DNA of 64,000 nucleotides from Zoroaster sp. YZ-2022. Its lineage: Eukaryota > Echinodermata > Asteroidea > Forcipulatida > Zoroasteridae. The notes below the pieces were generated by a model. The model was not told the origin of the DNA, did no database searches, and saw nothing but the letters and a program-made list of their open reading frames with translations. The stretch covers positions 6,379,200-6,443,199 of the forward strand of contig CM055822.1 of the NCBI GenBank assembly GCA_029582265.1, in the 5' to 3' direction. Positions 12,401-24,400 of this stretch are shown here, in pieces (position 1 is the first letter of the stretch; each line of letters starts with the position of its first letter). A program made the position numbers and the translations under genes.

Positions 12401-15400
12401 CATCCATACTTGATGAGAATCAAGAGAGATGTACAGAAACCAACCAATGTCTGTAAATGCATCCATACTTTATAAGAATCAAGAGAGATGTACAGAAACC
12501 AACCAATGTCTGTAAATGCATCCATACTTTCTAAGAATCAAGAGAGATGTACAGAAACCAACCAATGTCTGTAAATGCATCCATACTTTATAAGAATCAA
12601 GAGAGATGTACAGAAACCAACCAATGTCTGTAAATGCATCCATACTTTATAAGAATCAAGAGATATGTACAGAAACCAACCAATGTCTGTAAATGCATCC
12701 ATACTTGATAAGAATCAAGAGATATGTACAGAAACCAACCAATGTCTGTAAATGCACCCATACTTGATAAGAATCAAGAGATATGTACAGAAACCAACCA
12801 ATGTCTGTAAATGCATCCATACTTTATAAGAATCAAGAGATATGTACAGAAACCAACCAATGTCTGTAAATTCATCCATACTTTATAAGAATCAAGAGAT
12901 ATGTACAGAAACCAACCAATGTCTGTAAATTCATCCATACTTTATAAGAATCAAGAGATATGTACAGAAACCAACCAATGTCTGTAAATTCATCCATACT
13001 TTATAAGAATCAAGAGATATGTACAGAAACCAACCAATGTCTGTAAATGCATCCATACTTTATAAGAATCAAGAGATATGTACAGAAACCAACCAATGTC
13101 TGTAAATGCATCCATACTTCATAAGAATCAATACAGATGTACAGAAACCAACCAATGTCTGTAAATGCATCCATACATTATAAGAATCAAGAGATATGTA
13201 CAGAAACCAACCAATGTCTGTAAATGCATCCATACTTTATAAGAATCAAGAGATATGTACAGAAACCAACCAATGTATGTAAATGCATCCATACTTTATA
13301 AGAATCAAGAGATATGTACAGAAACCAACCAATGTCTGTAAATGCATCCATACTTTATAAGAATCAAGAGATATGTACAGAAACCAACCAATGTATGTAA
13401 ATGCATCCATACTTTATAAGAATCAAGAGATATGTACAGAAACCAACCAATGTCTGTAAATGCATCCATACTTTATAAGAATCAAGAGATATGTACAGAA
13501 ACCAACCAATGTCTGTAAATGCATCCATACTTTATAAGAATCAAGAGATATGTACAGAAACCAACCAATGTCTGTAAATTCATCCATACTTTATAAGAAT
13601 CAAGAGATATGTACAGAAACCAACCAATGTCTGTAAATGCATCCATACTTTATTAAGAATCAAGATATGTGTACAGAAACCAACCAATGTCTGTAAATGC
13701 ATCCATACTTGATAAGAATCAAGAGAGATGTACAGAAACCAACCAATGTCTGTAAATGCATCCATACTTCATAAGAATCAATACAGATGTACAGAAACCA
13801 ACCAATGTCTGTAAATGCATCCATACTTTATAAGAATCAAGAGATATGTACAGAAACCAACCAATGTCTGTAAATGCATCCATACTTTATAAGAATCAAG
13901 AGATACGTACAGAAACCAACCAATGTCTGTAAATTCATCCATACTTTATAAGAATCAAGAGATATGTACAGAAACCAACCGATGTCTGTAAATGCATCCA
14001 TACTTTATAAGAATCAAGAGAGATGTACAGAAACCAACCAATGTCTGTAAATGCATCCATACTTTATTAAGAATCAAGATATGTGTACAGAAACCAACCA
14101 ATGTCTGTAAATGCATCCATACTTGATAAGAATCAAGAGAGATGTACAGAAACCAACCAATGTCTGTAAATGTATCCATACTTCATAAGAATCAATACAG
14201 ATGTACAGAAACCAACCAATGTCTGTAAATGCATCCATACTTCATAAGAATCAAGAGAGATGTACAGAAACCAACCAATGTCTGTAAATGCATCCATACT
14301 TTATAAGAATCAAGAGATATGTACAGAAACCAACCAATGTCTGTAAATGCATCCATACTTTATTAAGAATCAAGAGATATGTATAGAAACCAACCAATAT
14401 CTGTAAATGCATCCATACTTTATAAGAATCAAGAGATATGTACATAAACATTTCACGTTTTCTTGTCAGCTCTTTTTTATCGCCCAATTTCGCCCAACCA
14501 AAATCGGTGTAAATGTTTAAATCTACGTACCTTGTAATCTGCATGTGTCTTCTTGAGAGATTTCATTGTACACTTGAGCGAGTGATACTGACTGTCTATT
14601 GGGTGTTCCTTCACGTTCTTCGACGCTTTGAGTATCGTCATGGCAACTTGAATATCTCCAAGGGCCTGGTTACAAAAAATATATATAATTTTTTTGTTTT
14701 AAGATCGCTACTTTTCACTCAATGATACAAATCATATTGAATTGGGATTATAGTTTGTTATGAGTTTGCTTTGTGGTATCACAACCAGGTTACTATCAAT
14801 GAGTGAGATTGTGGCTCTGATAAGAACTGTACTGGTCTTTTCTATATTGATTAACCTACTCTTGTCCTTGTCCAGAGATTATACAATGGGTGCATTCAAG
14901 TAGCTACTCCGGGTCTGACTCCGGAGCATTCAAGTAGGTTTTACGTCATTGCCGGGGCTTACCTGGGTCAGCCTCAAGTAACCTGCTCGCGAAGCAGGTC
15001 ACTTGAGGCAGACCTGGGTAAGTGACATGATGTGACATCACTTTGTGAATATTCTGAATGGCCGCCATCTTTGTTTTCAGCGTGGCAATTTCGTGAAGTT
15101 TGACATACATTTTCAACCCTTAAACAATAATACGATCATTAGTTTCTTTTTTACCCGGGGAATAATTATTTTGCGAATTGTTTTGTTTACAAGTCCGTGC
15201 AACCTTTTGACATTCTTCACATCGCTTTAACGACCACAAGAGGGCAAACAATCCCACGGGATGCTCGTTTGATTAGCTCGTGCTCAGGGTTCACCCGTGT
15301 GACTTACTCGGGTTACATCAGGGAAGCTACTCGACCGCACCCTTTGATTTGCATTTCTGGGGTGGGTGTGTTACTATGGGTTTTAGCAATGTTAACATTG

Positions 15401-18400
15401 ATGTGCAATTTGATACAGTCAGCGATACTGTTGACAATAATGGAGAGGTGCCCACAGTATCAAGGATTAACATAACAGGTTGGCTTCGTTGGGCAGGTGG
15501 CCTCCAGGTAGCAGTTATTTACACCATGAAATGTTTTGGGGATAAAACCCGACACTTCACATGGCGAGGGGTGGTGGAAGGGGGTAGTTATACTAGCAGC
15601 TATATTGACTGAGGAGCAAAGCACTGTGTATACCATACTTAAAGGGACAGTATCGTCATGATCAGAGCAGACTTTCAACAGGGCATGGAATCGGTGTCCC
15701 AGTTTAAGATGAACACAGTGGCTGAAAATTACTGGCTCATTTATGCAGCAGCAACAGTAATATGACCTTATCATGTGGGGTATTATTTTCAGTCACTTAG
15801 TTCATCTAAAACTACACTCACTGGCCAAAAGTATTGCAACATGCTCAAAATAGCACTTTACAAGTAACAGGTGAGATGCTCATTTAATCCGATTTCATCG
15901 ATCGTGTATAACATAATTTCCGAGCAAGAACAGTAAAAAAAGAACATTGACTTCAAAACACAGGCACTTTCAAGAAGTCTTAAGTAGTGTAAATAAAATA
16001 AAATAAATTATTGTAACACAGTTCTCCAAACTGAACTTTGGGGATGTTGCAATACTTATGGCCAGTGAGTGTAGCACTCCGATTCAATGCCCTGTTGATC
16101 ATGATGATATTGTCCTTTTAAGGGCAAAACATTTCATCATTCCTAAAATGCTAGAATTTTTTATCAAAAAGTTTGATAAGATCTGTCTTTTATGAACAAT
16201 TTAAAGAAAAGTTCCACATGTGCACGAATCAAATCTAATAAAAGTTTGATATCAAGCGTGTTTCATTTTTTATTTATTTTTTTTTCAAAAATAAATTCTG
16301 GACTCCAGACTGTACCTCAAGCAAGTCAATCTTAGCTTGCAATTCCTCCTTTGTTCTAATCATTGGTGGTCGTCGCATTCTGCAAAAAATAAAAAAATAG
16401 AAAAATAACTAAGTCTTTTCCTTCACATCTTCAATGGTGTTTATATATAGATATATAAAAATCGTATTATCCCACACAGGGGAAATAAAAAAGGCCTTGA
16501 CTAAAGCTGGTTACAAACCGGTACAAACACAAACACATTAAAACAATATTGTAATAAGGCATATGTACATATTGATATTGATCGGAATATGTACATATTG
16601 ATATTGATCAGCATATGTACATATTGATAATGATCGGCATATGTACATATTGATATTGATCAGCATTTGTACATATTGATATTGATCGGCATATGTACAT
16701 ATTGATATTGATCGGCATATGTACATATTGATATTGATCAGCATATGTACATATTGATAATGATCGGCATATGTACATATTGATATTGATCGGCATATGT
16801 ACATATTGATATTGATCGGCATATGTACATATTGATATTGATCGGCATATGTACATATTGATATTGATCAGCATTTGTACATATTGATATTGATCGGCAT
16901 ATGTACATATTGATATTGATCGGCATATGTACATATTGATATTGATCGGCATATGTACATATTGATATTGATCGGCATATGTACATATTGATATTGATCG
17001 GCATATGTACATATTGATATTGATCGGCATATGTACATATTGATATTGATCGGCATATGTACATATTGATATTGATCGGCATATGTACATATTGATATTG
17101 ATCGGCATATGTACATATTGATATTGATCGGCATATGTACATATTGATATTGATCGCATATGTACATATTGATATTGATCGGCATTTGTACATATTGATA
17201 TTGATCGGCATATGTACATATTGATATTGATCGGCATATGTACATATTGATATTGATCGGCATATGTACATATTGATATTGATCGGCATATGTACATATT
17301 GATATTGATCGGCATTTGTACATATTGATATTGATCGGCATATGTACATATTGATATTGATCGGCATATGTACATATTGATATTGATCGGCATATGTACA
17401 TATTGATATTGATCGGCATATGTACATATTGATATTGATCGGCATATGTACATATTGATATTGATCGGCATATGTACATATTGATATTGATCGGCATTTG
17501 TACATATTGATATTGATCGGCATATGTACATATTGATATTGATCGGCATATGTACATATTGATATTGATCGGCATATGTACATATTGATAATGATCGGCA
17601 TATGTACATATTGATATTGATCAGCATTTGTACATATTGATATTGATCGGCATATGTACATATTGATATTGATCGGCATATGTACATATTGATATTGATC
17701 AGCATATGTACATACTGATAATGATCGGCATATGTACATATTGATATTGATCGGCATATGTACATATTGATATTGATCGGCATATGTACATATTGATATT
17801 GATCGGCATATGTACATATTGATATTGATCGGCATTTGTACATATTGATATTGATCGGCATATGTACATATTGATATTGATCGGCATATGTACATATTGA
17901 TATTGATCGGCATATGTACATATTGATATTGATCGGCATATGTACATATTGATATTGATCGGCATATGTACATATTGATATTGATCGGCATATGTACATA
18001 TTGATATTGATCGGCATTTGTACATATTGATATTGATCGGCATATGTACATATTGATATTGATCGGCATATGTACATATTGATATTGATCGGCATATGTA
18101 CATATTGATATTGATCGGCATATGTACATATTGATATTGATCGGCACATGTACAATTCCTTAGATTCATCGTTAGATTCATTGTCTGAAACATTGAAAAG
18201 ATCTATGTTATGTCATGGGATGAGAATTACAAGAATGAATCATATATATGACATAACATAAAAGGCAAAAACTTGCCAACCCAGAAAATTATTAAAATGT
18301 ATTAATCACAGGGACAATATGAATACAACCTTAGATACACGCCACACCTCCTCCCAAGAATGTTTTCGTTGGCTCTGTATAAATGATGACCTCATGATGT

Positions 18401-21400
18401 CCTATGACCTCAAAATGAGCAATGGAATGGAGTTAGCACTATGTATAGACTCCATATTTCTATGAACGAATTCGCTGCCGGTGTGATGCCAAACTGCACG
18501 CTTGCTTTTCGTGCAATAAGCAGTAATGCTGGCATTTTGTCAAATTGAGGGCACAGATTGGTCAAAGAAGCACTGGACTGTGTAGAAAAAGATTGCTTGT
18601 TGAATAATATCACCACTGCAGTTATGGCTGCAGTACCACTGCAGTTATGGCTGCAGTACCACTGCAGTTATGGCTGCAGTACCACTGCAGTTATAGCTGC
18701 AGTACCACTGCAGTTATGGCTGCAGTACCACTGCAGTTATGGCTGCAGTACCACTGCAGTTATAGCTGCAGTACCACTGCAGTTATAGCTGCAGTACCAC
18801 TGCAGTTATGGCTGCAGTACCACTGCAGTTATGGCTGCACCCAGTGAAATGGTCGGCGGATTAGACAATATCAATAATTCTTACCCAAAGTTGTGCGGGA
18901 TCCTGGTGTAGAACTCATCACAGGCCTTGATAAGTTTATCCCCCACCGTCTTTTTACTGATGCACTGTTCGATCTTCTTCAGCGCCGAGTAGCCGGCCTT
19001 GATCTGGTCCTGGGTGAGTTTCCCAAGCGGTGCCTTCTGGGCGTCATACTTCATCTCCACCACCATGTCTTCCATGGCTTGGATGTTGCAGATCAGCTGG
19101 ATCAAATCCTACAGGGAAAGCACAAACCTCTATCATGGAACGACCATCTTTATAAATTACATCTTTAGTTGATGACTCAACTAAAGACGTGGAGTGTCGT
19201 GGCTAAGCGGTCTAGCTCAAGTTCTGATGTTAGCAGCAGAATGTGGGTTCAAATGCCGGTCGTGACACTTGTGTCCTTGAGCAAGACACTTAACCATAAT
19301 TGCTTATAGGGGCAGAGACAGTTTAACCAGTTCACGTCAGGAATATATTATTTTTTCCGGTCCCCCGTGCGGGTTTATTTGCAGTGAAAAATCAAAAAAA
19401 AATTCTAGCCATTAATAATTTTTTTTGTCAATGAAACTAAGTCCGGACACCCAAATAAACACCTTTACTCATTGACATTTCGAGAATTAAATGGCTAGTT
19501 TTTTAATTACGGTTATGTTTGTTCAGCACAATTAGACCGTTGGCAAGCTCCGATGCAACAGCCTATTAGCGACCAGCACCCGGTCGAACAGACGGCATAC
19601 CCGGAGAGAGAGGAAAGGCCTCGTAAACAATGGATATAAATCTGTCTTTACAAATTCTTGGCTGGTACGTCAAAGGAACAGGTCTTGGATAAAGGGATTA
19701 CGCAAAAATCAACAAAAAGAGTGAACTCGTTCATTGTTTGCAGTGCCTTTTGTCCGGGGCCACCAAACCGTGATCCCATGGACTCCGAGAAACGATTGCG
19801 TGTATACAAGTCAGGCGCCACGACGGCACGCCACGTGTGGCGTGTTGACAAGTCTCCCGGTAACACACACAAAAATCTGAATGCGTGTTTAGACGCTCTC
19901 CGATCCGCGGTTCAAACAAAAAATGCGTGTATACACAGCCTCCGATGCGAACTGGTTAACAACTGCCTTGTTCTGGAATAGTTACCCTTCCCAGTCCTAT
20001 TTGCACTGTGAAGAGGCTGGTTATTAACTTGTCTTGTTTCGGTGCGAGGGGCTGGTTTCTTCAGTGTGGAGTCGTTGTAACAACTCAATGACTTAGTAGC
20101 CCCCACCTTGGATTGGCCACTGGCCTTGTGTGGGCGATTTGCATAAAAAAAACCTCAAAGACTCCAAGAAATTTGATTTACATATTTTTAAAAGGGAAAG
20201 TGCAACATGTGTAATTATCAGATTATCAAATTTACAAATAATTACCTAAAAATTACTTTGTGTAAAGTTGGTACCAGGTACCAATCATCCTTCAGACAAT
20301 TCATTTGTCTGGAGTGCTTTCATCTTATTTTGTAGAGAAACAACATTTGTTCATCAATTATCAATAACTAGCAGGATGTTAAAAAAGAAAAATATGTACT
20401 GTTTTTTGTTGCTTTCATAAAAACAGAAGCACCGACTGTGATGGCATTGTCACAGGTTAGTTTTATGATATATTTCTTGAAAACTAGAAAGTTTAAATGA
20501 ACATTCATTTAAATAAATATCAATGGTGTGCATTCAAACAGTATACTTACCTGAACTTTTTTATCCAACTTGGAGTCCACTTTCTCTTTCTTCACCTTTC
20601 CAGCATCAGGTTCATCGACTTCCTCCTGTAAAAACAAGAAAACTAGGTCAATCAGTTACTCTCCAATAGAAAAATTACATAAACAGGATTAACTCTAACC
20701 CTCTAGGCATTTTGGCTTGGAACCATCCCAAATCCTCCCAAATCCACCAACATGCAGTAAAAAGGTACCCCAATTGTTGGACTTTGATGGAATTGGTACA
20801 CTAGCAAATGCAAAGCATCCATGGCTTGGCTATACAGTCACTGAATCCAACAAAAGCAGCCGGTGGAGTTTTGATGGATTTGGTACACACGGCTACATGC
20901 TCTATTCACTGGGCTATACTGTGGAGTACTGAATCCATCAAAATCAGGCAAAACCAGGAGAAGGATTTTGGAGGATTTGGGGGTAAGTCAGGGTTAATGC
21001 CACAGTATAGAACGTAATCCAATAAGACTGTAACTTACCTTGGCATCTGTGGAGTAATCCATCTTCAACATGTCATACTTCCCCGAGACCTTCTCAAAGC
21101 TGTGTCTCAATGACCACTCATTCCTCGTCTTGTCCCAGTACTTCTTCTCAAAGACGCTCTTGGCTTCTGACAGGTCATGGCCGCAGGAAACCATGGAGTG
21201 CTGACCAGCCTTCCCAACTATAAAAGAAAAGCTGGTGTCATTATCTTCAAGCATTATCCAGAATGCTGCTAAACATGTAGACTGGTCCTCTATCTATATC
21301 CTATCAAGGATATAGACAGGCTCCTGGCGTACCACTAAATGGATTTCATTGGATACGGTAACGCGTTGTGCTGAAGATCTGACGTCACGCTTCGAGGCTT

Positions 21401-24400
21401 GCATGCTAGCTATCAACCAAGGTCAAAGTTCAGCATCGGGAAAAATATGGTGGCTGCACGGCCAGGATCTGACATAATTCACGCGCCTCTAGCTCAAAGC
21501 ATGACGTCAGATCTTCAGGGTACTAAACATGTAACATCAATAATTATTACAGGCATCCCAGTGCCTAATCTTCCAAATATAGGTTTTTTAAATAGGTTTT
21601 AAGCAAAATATAGATTATAAGTTTACCAAATGCCAAAATATAGGTTTTTATAGGTTATTTCCTGTGATTATGCAGTGTTAAGTAAAAAGATTTTGGTAAA
21701 TTGCCTACCTTCTGAGTACCTTTTGCAACAAAGTACATTACTCCATACACTGTCCAGCAGAAAATCTAAGAGCGGTACACATGTTACAGTTTGGCTACTG
21801 TTTTGGCTACTTGGGAAGTAATTTTTCTTCAAAGACATGAGGATTTTATGAGGAAGTTGAAAATGCGTTGCAGGAGATTAAAAATATAGGTTTTGGGGGA
21901 GAAATAAAGGTTCCCATTTTGAAATACAGGTTTTTATAGGTTTTATAAGTTTTGCTGGGAGGCCTGTTATTATCTAATCTAATTACAATGATAGTATCCT
22001 ACCTCGTCCCCAGCGGAACCAAATGTAGTATATCTTCTTGCCATTCTCCTCCAACAGTTGGATGATGTAATATTTGTTGTTGTTGTCCTTTAGATTTGTC
22101 TGTGGTGGTAAACAAAAATATGATATGCATTTCTTAAGTTTGGTGACAAACTGTGCTAACCATCAAAAATCCATCAAAATCCTCCAAGGGTCACTATTTT
22201 GGAAAAATTCAGCACTGTTGGAAACTGGCACTTTCACCTCTTCAAATGGGGCAAAAGTACTATCTGGCAACAAGTACAGGCCATAAGTGCTGAATATGAA
22301 AGATCAACAAAAATGCATGGTGCATTTTGAAGATAAGGGAATGTTTCCAAAAGTGCACTGATGGATTTTGGAGGATTGAGGAAGGTTCCTAGCCAGAATA
22401 TCAAGGTGGTTAGGGTTAAAGAAAGAACCTCCTAGCTTCGCAACCTAAGCTAAAATTCCACATTAAAGAAAGAACCTGCTAGCTTTGAAACGTAAGGCTA
22501 ATAACTACTACTTTGGTCATTTAGGTTGGTAAGCAGTTTGCAACAGCTAATTCTCCATTTATGAAATATATGTTTGTGTTTGCCGACTGAAACTTCTGAA
22601 TGCATTTTCACAATTTTCTTGTCAACGACACAACATAATAAGCTGAATCTTTCGACAGTTTGTTGTTTGATATACATCTTTATTCACATAAAGTGAGACA
22701 GCAGAATATTTTCTTTTTAAAAAAGCACAAATTTATAAAATTCAAAGTCTTTTTAAACTAAATTCACTATCAATTTTTTGAACCCACTTTTTTTTAGTTG
22801 ATGGTTTGTGGTCACGGTGCGTGAGTTGTAGTCTTCCTGTCCATGGGCTTTCCAATAACTATGACCTTCACCTTGCTTAAATGCGGTAACTTGTCCATGT
22901 GTCAAAGCTAGTACACAGCGCTCAGAAGGAAGGAAGCAAGCAAGGATGGAATGTGGGCCGACAGAAACGGATATTATTTGGGGTGCCATGGCAGAGCGGT
23001 TTAGTGCATCAGACTTGTGTTCTGACGGCTGAGTCATCAGAATGTGGGTTTGAATCCTGGCCACGACCGTGGTGCTTGTGTCCCTGAGCAAGGCACTTAA
23101 CTATAATTGCTTCTCTTCACCCAGGAGTATAAATGGAGACCTGTGAGGGCAGAGATGGTAATTGTGTTTTGATTAAGCTCGTTGCCCTACACATTTGACA
23201 GCATGGGCTGCATACTCCCCAGGGAGTTGAGATGGTTCTAAGAATGATATAACTGGCCCGATGACAGGGGTAATAATGTTCATGCGCCATGAGCATCAAA
23301 CTTGGTGGAAACCGGCACAAGAAAAGTGTCCATTATTATTATATACAGTACTCACCTGGTTAAGCATTGCATCATATATATCACCCCCTTCAATATAGAC
23401 ATGGGCTTTGCCTTCCATGCTGTGGCATTCAATGTCAACTGGCACCTTGTGTCCACTCGTGATCCGGACAGTTTTAATTTCTGTTCAAAAAGTTCAAGGG
23501 TTGCGAAATTGTTTTGAAACTGTTTTCAAGGTTGGGAAATTGTTTTGAAACCGCAGAGGATGGTTAGTCATGAAGGTTTATAAAAAGACCTGTGGATGTC
23601 ATCAAACCACAGTTTGTGATCATCGCTGCATACATGAGTCATGCGCTAGTTATTACAATTAGCCATATTCAGCATTGTGTCAAATATTGTGTATGAGTTC
23701 CTTCTGCATCACACTGACTCCTACGCTTAGTTGGTGTTTTGCGTCAAGCTGATTTCTGCGCATATTAGTTAGTGTTTCATGGTCAAATGCTATGATTTTA
23801 AATTTTCTATTTCATCACAATCAACAGGGCATGGAATCGGAGTGCTAGTTTTAGATTAACTCAGTGACTGAAAATTATACCCAAAATTATAAGGTCATAT
23901 TAACCCTTCTATAGGTTTAACAATCAAAGACACTCAAAATGTGTATGTCACTCCCAACCCATTGACTTTGTGCAGTGCACTCAAATAAATGCAAGGACAT
24001 GTGGCTATGGTATCTCCAGCACTCTTATTAGGGGTAACAGTGCACGAACAGCTTGTCTGCAACATACTGTGTACACTGCCAAACTGGTAAAACCTGAAAA
24101 AAATACGACTTACACACTTAAGAATTAGAAACTTTGAAAGCAGTTATGGGTGTAGTTTTTTCGCACATAATAAGTTAATACTTTCAGCCTAGTACATGAA
24201 AGCGTAGGTCACAGGGAAGTATTTTTAAATATTTTTTTAACCCTAACTCCCTCGGCATTGTACTAAAACAATAAAAATCCTTCAAAATCCTCCAACTGGC
24301 TTTGTTGTCTAGGGAGTTAGGGTTAATATACACTGTTTTGTGTCAAAATACAACAAATTTGGCAATTGACATCGACTTTACATTAAAATACCATAGCCTT

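Noticed and set aside
13580..14544. Repeated [17 protein letters not shown] frames on the minus strand
   Set aside because: They come from the 59-bp array; the start codons and length follow the repeat unit.
16608..18155. Open reading frame of 515 codons on the minus strand (and two more over 200 codons)
   Set aside because: It is read through a 26-bp tandem array with no stop codons on that strand; the peptide is a 26-residue cycle in every frame.
16559..18155. Possible CRISPR array
   Set aside because: The units are directly abutting with no unique spacers, and the window is eukaryotic.
18558..18847. Open frames encoding repeated [14 protein letters not shown]
   Set aside because: They come from the 23-bp PstI array.
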